From positions 1 through 64,000 of the forward strand of contig JAJPKM010000045.1 of the NCBI GenBank assembly GCA_021323735.1: DNA of 64,000 nucleotides, given 5' to 3'. This DNA is from Gammaproteobacteria bacterium (GTDB lineage: Bacteria; Pseudomonadota; Gammaproteobacteria; Steroidobacterales; Steroidobacteraceae). This document shows, one piece after another, positions 17,741 to 28,086 of this stretch (positions are counted from its first letter, which is position 1; each line of letters opens with the position of its first letter). Under the pieces are notes generated by a model. The model was not told the origin of the DNA. It searched no databases and saw nothing but the letters and a program-made list of their open reading frames with translations. The position numbers and the translations under genes were made by a program.

Positions 17741-17754
17741 GAACCGGCCGGCCG
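17727..17754 (+). terminator. GC-rich hairpin at the end of the gcv operon
   Basis: CGGCCGGC and GCCGGCCG form an 8-bp stem with a 12-base loop, spanning the gcvPB stop codon. There is no T-run, only GCATTTG a few bases later. It may slow polymerase or protect the mRNA 3' end; intrinsic termination is uncertain. Confidence 0.35.
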
Positions 17755-17804
17755 CGCATTTGTCCCATCCCTCGGTGTCATTGAAATTCAACCCTAGGAT
17801 CGGC

Positions 17805-20696
17805 ATGCCCCGCATTTCGCTGCTTCTGTCATTGATCGCGCTATCCGTCACCCGCGTATTCGGCGCTCCGCCCGTCCTTTCAGCCCCGGGGTCCGCAACC
17901 CCGCCTGCATCCCCGGCCCCCGGCATCCCCATCACGCCTGCCAATTGGGCGCAAACGCTGGAAAGGATTGCGACCGGCGTGGTCACCATTCAAATCGACA
18001 GCACGCGCGCCTTCGACACGGAATGGAACACCACGGCGCAGGCCACCGGCTTCGTCATCGACGCCAAGCGCGGACTCATTCTGACCAACCGGCATGTGGT
18101 CACCCCGGGGCCGGTGACGGCGCAGGCGATCTTTTTGAACCGGGAAGAAGTGCCGCTGTATCCGGTCTACCGCGATCCCATCCACGACTTCGGCATCTAT
18201 CACTACGATCCTGCGAAACTGCATTTCATCCAGCCCGCCGAGCTACCGCTGTTTCCGCAAGGCGCGGTGATCGGCCGCGAAATTCGCGTGGTGGGCAACG
18301 ATGCGGGCGAACAGCTGTCGATTCTCGCCGGCACGCTGGCGCGCTTGGATCGCGAAGCGCCGGAGTACGGCTACGGCAAGTACAACGACTTCAATACCTT
18401 TTATTTCCAAGCGGCATCGAGCACTTCTGGTGGATCGTCCGGTTCGCCGGTGATCGATATGGAAGGACGCGTGGTGGCGCTCAATGCCGGCGGCGCCACG
18501 GGGGCGGCTTCGAGTTTCTACTTGCCGCTGCCCGCCGTGGTGCGAGCGCTCAAATACTTGGACGCCGGCAAGCCGGTGCCGCGAGGCACGCTGGAAACGG
18601 TATTCAAGTACACGCCGTACGATGAGCTGAAGCGTCTAGGCCTCAATGCGGATACGGAAGCGGCCACGCGCAAGGCGTATCCGAAGTTGACCGGCATGCT
18701 GGTGGTGGAGGACGTGCAACCTGGATCGGGTGCGGACGGCGTCCTGTCGCCGGGCGACATTCTGGTGAGCATCGACGGCAAGCCCATCCCGGAGTTCTTC
18801 GCGCTCGAGGACATGCTCGACAATCGCGTGGGGCAGCGGGTCAAGGTGAACGTGCTGCGCGGCAGCCAATCCGTCCAGCACGACCTCGAGGTCCAGTCCT
18901 TGAGCGCCATCACGCCGGATGAGTTCATCGAATTCGGCGAGGCCGTGGTGCATACCCTGTCCTATCAACAGGCCCGCCATTTCAATGTGCCCATCAGGGG
19001 CGTGTACATCGCCAATCCGGGCTATGTGTTCGGCGCCGCCGGTATCCCCAGGGCGGCCTTGATCAGTTCGTTCAACGGCAAACCGGTGACCAGCCTCGCG
19101 GAATTTTCCCAGGCGCTCTCGGAGCTGGCGGATGGTGCCAGAGTCCCGGTGCGCTACGTCACCATCGAGGATCCGCGCGCCGTTCAGCTGAAGGTCATCC
19201 GCATGGATCGGCGCTGGTTTCCGGCGCGGGAGTGCAAGCGCGACGACATCTTGGGCACCTGGCCCTGCGTCGGCATCAATTTAGGACCGTCGCCATCGAT
19301 CGTCAAATCCGCCTCGACCCAGTTTGCCAAGACCGGCGATGTGCGCATCGATCGGCTGGCCCCCTCTCTGGTGATGGTGAATTTCGACATGCCCTATTCG
19401 ACGTCCGGCGTGACCGAGAAGAATTATCACGGAACCGGCGTCATCGTGGACGCGCAGCGCGGACTGGTGGCCATCGATCGCAACACGGTGCCGGTGGCCA
19501 TGGGCGATGTACGCATCACTTTCGCCGGCACGGTTGAAGTACCCGGCAAAGTGGTGTTCATCCATCCTTTGCACAATCTGGCAGTCGTCTCCTACGATCC
19601 GAAATCGATAGGCAACACCCCGGTTCGTGCGGCGACGCTGGTGACGCGGCCCTTAGGCGCGGGCGACGATGTATGGGTGGTCGGCCAGCGCGCCGACTCG
19701 AAGATTCTTTCGCAGAAAACCCAGATATCGAGTGTCGACGTGGTGTCATTTCCGCTGTCGCGCACGCTGCGTTTCCGCGACAGCAACCTGGAAGCCGTGA
19801 GCCTGATCAACCCGCCGGGGGACTACGACGGCGTGCTCACGGACGACAAGGGCGATGTGCTGGCGCTGTGGTCGAGTTTTGCGTTCGAGTCGCAGCGTGA
19901 ACTGGAGCAGATAAACCGCGGCATACCGGCTGACTTGGTGAGCGAGATGATCGGCGTGGTTGCCGACGGACGGCCGCTGTATTCCTTCGAGGCGGAGTTC
20001 GACGTGCAGTCCCTGGCCGCTGCACGCGAGCTGGGGCTGCCGGATGAGTGGGTGCGCCGCTTCGCGGAGCACAATCCGCAGCGCCGCCAGGTGCTTGGCG
20101 TCAATCGGCTGGTGGCCGGATCTCCGGCCGCGGCCATGCTCGAGCCCGGCGACCTGCTGCTCGCGATCGACGGCAAGGTGGTGAACCGCTTTCGCGAGGT
20201 TGAGCGCGCGGTGCAAAGCCCGACGGTGTCCGTGACGGTGTGGCGCGATGGCGCGGAGAAAACCTTGCGGATGAATACCGTGGCCTTGAACGGCCGGGAT
20301 ATCGATCGAGTGCTCATATGGGCGGGCGCCACGCTGCAGGCGCCGCATCGCGCCATGGCGGCACAGCGCGGCATTGCGCCATACGGCGTGTTCGTTTCAT
20401 TTTTCTTTTACGGCTCGCCCGCCACGCACTATGGACTGTACGCCGGGCGCCGCATCATCGAAGTGGACGGGCAGCCGACCGCGGATCTCGATGCCTTCAT
20501 CCGGGCGGTGAGCGGGAAACCCGACCGGGCATCGCTGCGCCTGAAAACCATCAGCTGGAACGGCCAGACCGATGTCATTACCTTGAAGCTCGACAAGCAT
20601 TACTGGCCGGCCTATGAGCTGAACCGGCAGGAGGATGGGACGTGGACGCGCACCGCGCTCGATCCGCCGGAGTTTACGGCGGCGGTGAGGCCTTGA
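17805..20696 (+). CDS. tandem trypsin-like PDZ protease (Nma111/Deg7-type double HtrA)
   Basis: A 963-residue exported protein (signal peptide ending near RVFGA) with two HtrA-like protease halves and several PDZ domains. The first protease domain (about 40-260) has an intact triad: His97 in LTNRHVV, Asp128 in HDFGI and Ser212 in GSSGSP. The second (about 530-720) has the same framework but Asn560 (AIDRNTV), Asn591 (LHNLAVV) and Asp675 (YDGVL) at those places, so it should be inactive. PDZ-like segments are visible around 310-400, 430-510, 780-850 and 880-945. Similar architecture is known in yeast Nma111 and plant Deg7. AGGA precedes the ATG used. Confidence 0.9.
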   Translation: MPRISLLLSLIALSVTRVFGAPPVLSAPGSATPPASPAPGIPITPANWAQTLERIATGVVTIQIDSTRAFDTEWNTTAQATGFVIDAKRGLILTNRHVVTPGPVTAQAIFLNREEVPLYPVYRDPIHDFGIYHYDPAKLHFIQPAELPLFPQGAVIGREIRVVGNDAGEQLSILAGTLARLDREAPEYGYGKYNDFNTFYFQAASSTSGGSSGSPVIDMEGRVVALNAGGATGAASSFYLPLPAVVRALKYLDAGKPVPRGTLETVFKYTPYDELKRLGLNADTEAATRKAYPKLTGMLVVEDVQPGSGADGVLSPGDILVSIDGKPIPEFFALEDMLDNRVGQRVKVNVLRGSQSVQHDLEVQSLSAITPDEFIEFGEAVVHTLSYQQARHFNVPIRGVYIANPGYVFGAAGIPRAALISSFNGKPVTSLAEFSQALSELADGARVPVRYVTIEDPRAVQLKVIRMDRRWFPARECKRDDILGTWPCVGINLGPSPSIVKSASTQFAKTGDVRIDRLAPSLVMVNFDMPYSTSGVTEKNYHGTGVIVDAQRGLVAIDRNTVPVAMGDVRITFAGTVEVPGKVVFIHPLHNLAVVSYDPKSIGNTPVRAATLVTRPLGAGDDVWVVGQRADSKILSQKTQISSVDVVSFPLSRTLRFRDSNLEAVSLINPPGDYDGVLTDDKGDVLALWSSFAFESQRELEQINRGIPADLVSEMIGVVADGRPLYSFEAEFDVQSLAAARELGLPDEWVRRFAEHNPQRRQVLGVNRLVAGSPAAAMLEPGDLLLAIDGKVVNRFREVERAVQSPTVSVTVWRDGAEKTLRMNTVALNGRDIDRVLIWAGATLQAPHRAMAAQRGIAPYGVFVSFFFYGSPATHYGLYAGRRIIEVDGQPTADLDAFIRAVSGKPDRASLRLKTISWNGQTDVITLKLDKHYWPAYELNRQEDGTWTRTALDPPEFTAAVRP

Positions 20697-20976
20697 GCGG
20701 CGGGATGTGCTCCACCAGCGATTCGAGCGCCAGCACCCAGTGCCGATAGTAGGTGTCGCCTAAGTCCGCATCTCCCGCGGCCTGTGCGAGTGCAATTTGG
20801 CGGGATAGTGCCGCGGCCCATTGCGGCCAGGTGAATACACCGCGCGCATGCAGCGCAAGCACCATGGCGAAGGCGCGGGCCTCCCATGGATCGTTGAAAA
20901 CCGGCGTATCTCCCTCGCGCGGCAAGCCGGGCAATCCCGCAAGGCCGGCCTGGCCCGACAATGCGTCGCGCATCAT
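20674..20976 (-). CDS. nitrile hydratase accessory/activator protein (P14K type)
   Basis: A 100-residue protein similar to the N-terminal part of nitrile hydratase beta subunits: GLPGLPREGDTPVFNDPWEARAFAMVLALHARGVFTWPQWAAAL. Proteins of this class act as metallochaperone or self-subunit-swapping partners that deliver the cobalt-loaded alpha subunit. It starts ATGATG, overlapping the beta subunit stop. Its 3' end overlaps the convergent HtrA gene by 23 bp. Confidence 0.85.
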   Translation of the reverse strand: MMRDALSGQAGLAGLPGLPREGDTPVFNDPWEARAFAMVLALHARGVFTWPQWAAALSRQIALAQAAGDADLGDTYYRHWVLALESLVEHIPPLKASPPP

Positions 20977-21605
20977 GCCGGTTCGAGATACGGTTCGAAC
21001 GCATCCACCGAGATGATCGAGCCCTGGCGAGGCTGCCGCGCGCCCCATAGTTCCGCTTCCTCGAAGGCCACGGTGTAGAGCCATTGCGGGGATTCGCCGA
21101 GGCCATGGGCGTTGGTATCGGGAAATACATGCGCGCCATGCATGCGTTCCACGGTACCCACCTTGCCGCAGGCATAGGCCGGCAGTCGGGTGTGATTATC
21201 AGGTTGCGCGGTGATGGTGCGCACCCGGTCCCCCGGTGCATAGCGGGCGTGAGCCGTGGGCGCGCGCGCGAAGGGACTTCCCTGTCGGATCACGGGCGCC
21301 ACGAGGTCGGCACGCAATACCAGCTTCGGCGCCGGAGGAGAGTCGCTCAGCACGCCTTTCTCCTGCGCCAACTTTTCCAGCGCCGCCAGCCAAATCTCGT
21401 AGTAGCTAAGCTCGCGGTAATTCGGCAATGTTTCGCGTGCCGCGCGATTCATGTCGATATTCGACATGCCCGTGGGGCCCATGGCGACCACCAGCGCCAT
21501 TACCCGCGGCTCCCAGGGCGCGTGAAACAATTCGCCCTCCGGTTCCGGCACGATGGGATCCCGGACGGATTGTCCGCCAAGATCGGCGTAGGAGCGGTAG
21601 CTCAC
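20973..21605 (-). CDS. nthB: nitrile hydratase beta subunit
   Basis: The 210-residue beta subunit starts at a GTG overlapping the alpha stop (GTGA). The N-terminal motif SYADLGGQ and the helical region [13 protein letters not shown] precede the C-terminal SH3-like barrel with [29 protein letters not shown] and [13 protein letters not shown]. It pairs with the alpha subunit to hydrate nitriles to amides. Because the beta subunit is not split, this is nitrile hydratase and not thiocyanate hydrolase. Confidence 0.9.
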   Translation of the reverse strand: MSYRSYADLGGQSVRDPIVPEPEGELFHAPWEPRVMALVVAMGPTGMSNIDMNRAARETLPNYRELSYYEIWLAALEKLAQEKGVLSDSPPAPKLVLRADLVAPVIRQGSPFARAPTAHARYAPGDRVRTITAQPDNHTRLPAYACGKVGTVERMHGAHVFPDTNAHGLGESPQWLYTVAFEEAELWGARQPRQGSIISVDAFEPYLEPA

Positions 21606-22309
21606 GGCGCGCCGTCTATGGCATCGGTCGCATCGCCAAGCGCCGTGCTGCCCACCAGGCCCGTGCCTATCATCGAGTCGCGCGTGACCAGGGCTGCAAG
21701 CTGTGCCTCGCTCAAATGCTCGCTGCCCGCCGGCCGCTGCGGCAGCACCAGGTAGCGGACTTCCGCCGTCGAATCCCAAATGCGGATTTGCGTCGTCGGA
21801 GGCAGCTCCACGCCGAATTCGCGCAGCACGCCGCGCGGATCCTTCACCGCCCGGGCGCGATAGGGTGCGCTTTTGTACCAGGTCGGCGGCAGCCCGAGGA
21901 CCGCCCAGGGATAGCAACTGCACAGCGTGCACACCACCAAGTTGTGCACTTGCGGGGTGTTCTCGACGGCCACCATGTGCTCACCCTGGCGGCCCGTCAG
22001 TCCCAGGGAGGCAATGGCCGCGGTGGCATCACTCAGCAACCAACGGCGAAATTCGGCATCGCACCAGGCCCGCGCCACCACTCGTGCCCCGTTGCGGGGC
22101 CCGATCTTTGTCTGGTACTCATCGATCAGTACGTCGAGGGCCGCCGGATCGATGTATCCCTTGGCGGTCAGCTGTTGTTCCAAAGCGCGGACGCGCAATT
22201 CCAGCGCCGCGGCGCGTGGCGCTTCGTGATGCGAATGCCCGGCATGCGAGTGTTCCGTAGGCGAATGTTGCGCCGGCGGGCCCGCGTCGTTAGGGTGGTG
22301 TTCGTTCAT
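21602..22309 (-). CDS. nthA: nitrile hydratase alpha subunit, cobalt type, His-rich N-terminus
   Basis: A 235-residue alpha subunit carrying the metal-claw motif Cys127-Thr-Leu-Cys130-Ser-Cys132. Thr at the second position is the hallmark of Co(III) enzymes; iron enzymes have Ser there. The cysteines are normally oxidised to sulfenic and sulfinic acids. The first 28 residues contain eight histidines (at 4, 5, 15, 20, 22, 25, 27, 28), a likely metal-binding tail. Order alpha-beta-activator, all with 4-bp overlaps, indicates one operon divergent from the acetyltransferase gene. Confidence 0.93.
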   Translation of the reverse strand: MNEHHPNDAGPPAQHSPTEHSHAGHSHHEAPRAAALELRVRALEQQLTAKGYIDPAALDVLIDEYQTKIGPRNGARVVARAWCDAEFRRWLLSDATAAIASLGLTGRQGEHMVAVENTPQVHNLVVCTLCSCYPWAVLGLPPTWYKSAPYRARAVKDPRGVLREFGVELPPTTQIRIWDSTAEVRYLVLPQRPAGSEHLSEAQLAALVTRDSMIGTGLVGSTALGDATDAIDGAP

Positions 22310-22325
22310 GAATGGTTCAAGCTAG

Positions 22326-22331
22326 TATAGG
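22326..22331 (+). promoter_or_regulatory. -10-like hexamer 6 bp before the acetyltransferase gene
   Basis: TATAGG is followed by CGATTC and ATG. The match is only 4 of 6 but the spacing is the same as at ispG and haaO. A TATACT on the opposite strand overlaps it and could serve the divergent nitrile hydratase operon, 14 bases before nthA. Confidence 0.3.
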
Positions 22332-22337
22332 CGATTC

Positions 22338-22862
22338 ATGATCGAAGCTGCCTCCCGCCGCGACTTGCCGGAAATCCTGGCGATTTACAATGAAGTGATC
22401 CGCAATTCCACCGCCGTCTATACGGAAGTCGAATTGACCCCGGAGCGCGGCGCGGCGTGGTTCGACGCGAAGCTGGCAAGCGGCTTTCCCCTGTTGGTGG
22501 CGCGAGATGCATCCGGCATTGCCGGTTTCGGCAGCTTCGGCGAGTTTCGCGCTTGGCCGTGCTATCGGCACAGCGTTGAGCACAGTGTCCATGTCCGTGC
22601 AGATTGCCGGGGTAGGGGGTTCGGCCGCATGTTGGTGACTGCGCTCATGGGACGAGCTTCCGCCATGCAGAAGCACGTCATGATTGCGGGCATCGACGCA
22701 GACAACCACTCCTCGATCCAGCTGCACCTGCACCTGGGGTTCACTCAAGTCGGGCATTTCCATGAGGTGGGATTCAAGTTCGGTCGGTGGCTCGACTTGG
22801 TGTTCCTACAATGTCGCCTTCCTGCTACAAATCCGTCAACAAGTGTAAAACCCGCGCTCTGA
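22338..22862 (+). CDS. GNAT N-acetyltransferase (phosphinothricin acetyltransferase family)
   Basis: The 174-residue protein matches the Pat/MnaT family: N-terminal LPEILAIYNEVIRNSTAVYTEVELTPE, the acetyl-CoA loop CRGRGFGRML and the C-terminal HLHLGFTQVGHFHEVGFKFGRWLD. These enzymes acetylate small amines such as phosphinothricin, methionine sulfone or sulfoximine; the natural substrate is not known. It is transcribed away from the nitrile hydratase genes from an intergenic gap of 28 bp. Confidence 0.88.
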   Translation: MIEAASRRDLPEILAIYNEVIRNSTAVYTEVELTPERGAAWFDAKLASGFPLLVARDASGIAGFGSFGEFRAWPCYRHSVEHSVHVRADCRGRGFGRMLVTALMGRASAMQKHVMIAGIDADNHSSIQLHLHLGFTQVGHFHEVGFKFGRWLDLVFLQCRLPATNPSTSVKPAL

Positions 22863-22897
22863 AACGGAAGCGACCCTTGCTCGCAGCTCAGTCTTGA

Positions 22898-22903
22898 TAT
22901 CAT
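22898..22903 (+). promoter_or_regulatory. -10 hexamer 6 bp before the Sua5 gene
   Basis: TATCAT (5 of 6) is followed by GCGCGG and the GTG start. TTGCTC, 15 bp further upstream, is a weak -35. There is no Shine-Dalgarno sequence. Confidence 0.5.
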
Positions 22904-22909
22904 GCGCGG

Positions 22910-23899
22910 GTGGTACGAGCTACACAGACAGACATTGAAACGGCGGTCGAGGCCTTGCGCACCGGTGAGCTCGTCGTTTTCCCGACCGAGACCGTGTATG
23001 GACTCGGCGCGAATGCGGCCGATCCCCCCGCCGTGCGCAAGATTTTTGAGGTCAAGGGCCGGCCGCCCGACCATCCAGTGATCGTCCACTTGGACGATCC
23101 GCGCTACTTGCACCGCTGGGTATCGAATATGCCCGCGGTCGCGGAACAATTGGCCCACAGGTTCTGGCCGGGTCCCCTGACGCTGATCCTGCCCAAGGCG
23201 GACAACGTCAACGACATCGTCACCGGCGGCCAGGACAGCATCGGCATTCGCGTACCTTCGCATCCCATGGCTCAGCAGCTGCTGAATGCCTTTGGAGGCG
23301 GCATCGCGGCCCCCTCCGCCAATCGATACGGGCGGTTGAGCCCTACCAAGCCCGAGCATGTGCGCGATGAACTCGGGGATGCCGTCAAGGTGATCCTGGA
23401 CGGCGGCGATTCGCCCATCGGCTTGGAATCCACCATCGTCTCCTGCCTGGACAATCAGGCGCGGCTGCTGCGCCCGGGATTCATCACCCGCTCCCAGCTC
23501 GAGCAGGTGGTGGGCACGATGGTGGTCGGCGGACCGGCTCCCCGTGCTCCGGGCGACCGTGCACTGCACTATGCGCCTTCGACGCCGCTGGAAATCGTGG
23601 ACTCCGACGACCTCGAGGTTCGTGCGGGCGAGATCGTGGCACGCGAGGAGAAAGTGGCCGTGCTCGCCATGCGCCCGCCGTTGCAAACCCAACGCCACAT
23701 GACCTGGATCAACGCTGGCAAGAAGCCGGATACTTACGCGCACAATCTCTACAATCATCTGCGCACACTGGACCGGGTGGGCTGCGTCAGAATTTTCGTG
23801 CAAAGCCTGCCTCAAGACGAGAAGTGGGCGGCGATTCTCGATCGCCTGCAGCGCGCCAGCGGGATGGGCGATGATTCATTGGAGCTGAGCGTCAGCTAG
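22910..23899 (+). CDS. tsaC: L-threonylcarbamoyladenylate synthase (Sua5 type)
   Basis: The 329-residue enzyme makes threonylcarbamoyl-AMP for the t6A modification of ANN-decoding tRNAs. The TsaC/YrdC domain (about 1-205) shows FPTETVYGLGANA, KGRPPDHPVIVHL and PSANRYGRLSPT; a C-terminal Sua5 domain follows (about 240-329), so this is the long Sua5 form and not short TsaC. The GTG start gives the expected N-terminus. Its last codons form the first unit of a 15-bp tandem duplication. Confidence 0.92.
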   Translation: MVRATQTDIETAVEALRTGELVVFPTETVYGLGANAADPPAVRKIFEVKGRPPDHPVIVHLDDPRYLHRWVSNMPAVAEQLAHRFWPGPLTLILPKADNVNDIVTGGQDSIGIRVPSHPMAQQLLNAFGGGIAAPSANRYGRLSPTKPEHVRDELGDAVKVILDGGDSPIGLESTIVSCLDNQARLLRPGFITRSQLEQVVGTMVVGGPAPRAPGDRALHYAPSTPLEIVDSDDLEVRAGEIVAREEKVAVLAMRPPLQTQRHMTWINAGKKPDTYAHNLYNHLRTLDRVGCVRIFVQSLPQDEKWAAILDRLQRASGMGDDSLELSVS

Positions 23900-23921
23900 T
23901 GTCCTATCAGCCAGTGTTCTA
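23892..23921 (+). repeat. 15-bp tandem duplication across the sua5 stop codon
   Basis: TCAGCTAGTGTCCTA is followed immediately by TCAGCCAGTGTTCTA (13 of 15 identical). The sua5 TAG is inside unit 1; the ornithine decarboxylase ATG begins directly after unit 2. Confidence 0.85.
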
Positions 23922-25079
23922 ATGGAGCTCGATCCTCAGCAAGACCCTTTCTCCGGAGAGGCGGTTCGACATTTGGTGGCGCGCTACGGTTCTCCGCTGC
24001 TCGTGATCGATGCCGAACGCGTTCGTCGGCAATACCACCGCCTGGCCGCGGCGCTTCCGGGCGTGGATCTGCACTATGCCCTGAAGCCGCTGCCCCACCC
24101 GGCGCTCATTACTACGCTCGATGCGCAGGGTGCGTTCTTCGATCTTGCCACCAATGGCGAAGTGGAGCTGGTGCGGCGTTTAGGGATTGCGCCCGATCGC
24201 TGCATCCATACCCATCCGATCAAGCGCGACAGCGACATTCGCACCGCCTTGAGTTTCGGCGTGACGCGCTTCGTCATCGACAATCCGGATGAACTGCGCA
24301 AGTTCAGCAAATTTCGCAGCCGCGCATCGCTGCTGATCCGCGTGTCCTTCCGCAGCCCCGGTGCGCAGGTCGATTTGTCGCGCAAATTCGGCTGCGATCC
24401 GGAAGCAGTCGCGGATCTTTTCCGTCTCGCCGCGGAGCTGCGCATCAAGATCGACGGCCTATCGTTTCACACCGGATCGCAGAATGCCGACTCGGCGATG
24501 ATGGTCAAGGCCGTCGAGGTGTGCCGGGTGCTGTTGCAAGAGGCCGTGGCTGCAGGTCACGCTCCCCATATTCTCGATATCGGCGGCGGTTTTCCGGTGG
24601 ACTATCTGCAACCCGCCATGCCCATCGAAGAGTTCTGCGCGCCCATCAGGGCGGCGCTGGCCCAATTGCCGCCCGCCGTGCGAGTGATCGCCGAGCCCGG
24701 GCGCTATATCGCAGCGCCGTCGGCGATTGCCGTGGCCTCCGTCATGGGCCGTGCGCTGCGCGACGGCCACTGGTGGTACTACCTCGATGACGGTCTATAC
24801 GGCAGCTACAGCGGCCAGATGTACGATCATTCGGTGTTTCCGGTCGAGGCCCTGGCGAGCGGCGAGACATTTCCGTCGGTACTGGCGGGGCCGACGTGCG
24901 ACAGCATCGATGTCATCCGGGAAAAGTTGCAGCTGCCCAAGCTCGATATGGGGGACCTCATCGTCGGACGAGTGATGGGCGCCTACACGTGGGCCTCGGC
25001 CTCAGAGTTCAATTTCTTCCCGCGCGCCACCGTGCTGGCGCTCGATCGCGGCCGCCTTTTGGAGGCAACCCCGGGATGA
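23922..25079 (+). CDS. ornithine decarboxylase, fold type III (eukaryotic-like)
   Basis: A 385-residue PLP enzyme of the group IV decarboxylases. PLP lysine is Lys55 in YALKPLP; the SFHTGSQ and LDIGGGFPVDY phosphate-binding segments follow. The active-site cysteine of ornithine decarboxylases is Cys326 in GPTCDSIDVI, and YYLDDGLYGSY matches the dimer-interface segment. Lysine or bifunctional lysine/ornithine decarboxylases share these motifs, so substrate is likely but not certain. It should supply putrescine. Confidence 0.88.
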   Translation: MELDPQQDPFSGEAVRHLVARYGSPLLVIDAERVRRQYHRLAAALPGVDLHYALKPLPHPALITTLDAQGAFFDLATNGEVELVRRLGIAPDRCIHTHPIKRDSDIRTALSFGVTRFVIDNPDELRKFSKFRSRASLLIRVSFRSPGAQVDLSRKFGCDPEAVADLFRLAAELRIKIDGLSFHTGSQNADSAMMVKAVEVCRVLLQEAVAAGHAPHILDIGGGFPVDYLQPAMPIEEFCAPIRAALAQLPPAVRVIAEPGRYIAAPSAIAVASVMGRALRDGHWWYYLDDGLYGSYSGQMYDHSVFPVEALASGETFPSVLAGPTCDSIDVIREKLQLPKLDMGDLIVGRVMGAYTWASASEFNFFPRATVLALDRGRLLEATPG

Positions 25080-25083
25080 ATCT

Positions 25084-25518
25084 ATGAGGCCGGCTGCCAT
25101 CTTACGGCTTCACCTGCCGCTGGGCCTGCTGATGACAGTCTGCGCATGCTCCGGACAGGCGCCTCCCGCGGCCACCGACACCGCGGCCGGGACCGCGACG
25201 GGCGATCGAGGCGCCGCGCTGTACATGCAGAACTGCGTGCCCTGCCATCGCGAGAAGGGCGAAGGGGTGCCGAATGTCTATCCGAGCCTGGCCGGATCGC
25301 CGGCAGTCCTCGGCGATCCCGTTGAACTGGCGCAGTGGGTATTGAGCCAGAAGCGGCCCGCGACCATTCCGGCGGGCCGATATGCCACTCAAATGTTATT
25401 GTTCGGCTGGTTGAAAGATCAGGATGCAGCCGCACTGCTGACCTTCATTCGTGCGAATTTCGGCAATGCCGCGAGCCCGGTGGATGCCGCCATGATCGCC
25501 AAGGCGCGCGCAAGATAG
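25084..25518 (+). CDS. exported class I cytochrome c
   Basis: The 144-residue protein has an N-terminal export signal (LPLGLLMTVCACSG) that could be a lipoprotein or a cleaved type. One haem motif, CVPCH, is followed by the conserved KGEGVPNVYPSLAGS segment and the probable Met ligand in YATQMLLFGWL. Such domains accept or donate electrons in the periplasm, often as subunits of oxidases or dehydrogenases. It starts 4 bases after the decarboxylase stop and its stop abuts the HIT-like gene. Confidence 0.88.
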   Translation: MRPAAILRLHLPLGLLMTVCACSGQAPPAATDTAAGTATGDRGAALYMQNCVPCHREKGEGVPNVYPSLAGSPAVLGDPVELAQWVLSQKRPATIPAGRYATQMLLFGWLKDQDAAALLTFIRANFGNAASPVDAAMIAKARAR

Positions 25519-25954
25519 TGGCGCAGACACCCATCCACGACTGGGTCGAACGCTGCCGCGCAGGCAGCTTGCCGGCGGCGATCGCCAAGCTGCCGTCAGG
25601 CTGGGTCATCATGGGCGAGCGCCAGGTATTGCCCGGATATTGCCTATTGCTGCCCGATCCGGTGGTGCCGAACTTGAATGCGCTGGCGCCCGAGCCGCGT
25701 ACTCGGTTTCTCCTCGACATGGCGCTGATCGGCGACGCGCTGTTGGCCATTACGGCGGCCGTGCGCATCAACTATGCGATCTACGGCAATGTCGATCCGG
25801 CGCTGCATGCGCATATCTTTCCGCGCGACGGCGCCGAGCCCGAAGGAGTGCGCACCGCGCAACCTTGGGCTCTCGATTGGGCTGCGGCGCCGCGCTACTC
25901 CGATGAGCTGCACGGCGACTTCAAACGCCGGGTCAGCCTGGAGCTTCGCAAGTA

Positions 25955-25967
<13 letters not shown>
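25518..25967 (+). CDS. HIT-like superfamily protein
   Basis: The 149-residue product contains LHAHIFPRD, which corresponds to the end of the histidine-triad signature but keeps only two histidines (HxHxF). The upstream [10 protein letters not shown] and [15 protein letters not shown] resemble HIT hydrolases acting on nucleotide conjugates; activity may be altered or lost. The start is a GTG sharing one base with the cytochrome stop (TAGTG). Its last 13 bp overlap the convergent DUF255 gene. Confidence 0.7.
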
Positions 25968-28033
<2,066 letters not shown>

Positions 28034-28086
28034 CTTCTTATGCTCAGTCGGTTAGAATGGCGTTTACTATAGCCGAAGTACCTCCC

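Noticed and set aside
20674-22309. Thiocyanate hydrolase instead of nitrile hydratase
   Set aside because: Thiocyanate hydrolase has the beta subunit split into two genes. Here the beta gene is full length with both halves, and the short protein is an additional activator-like copy.
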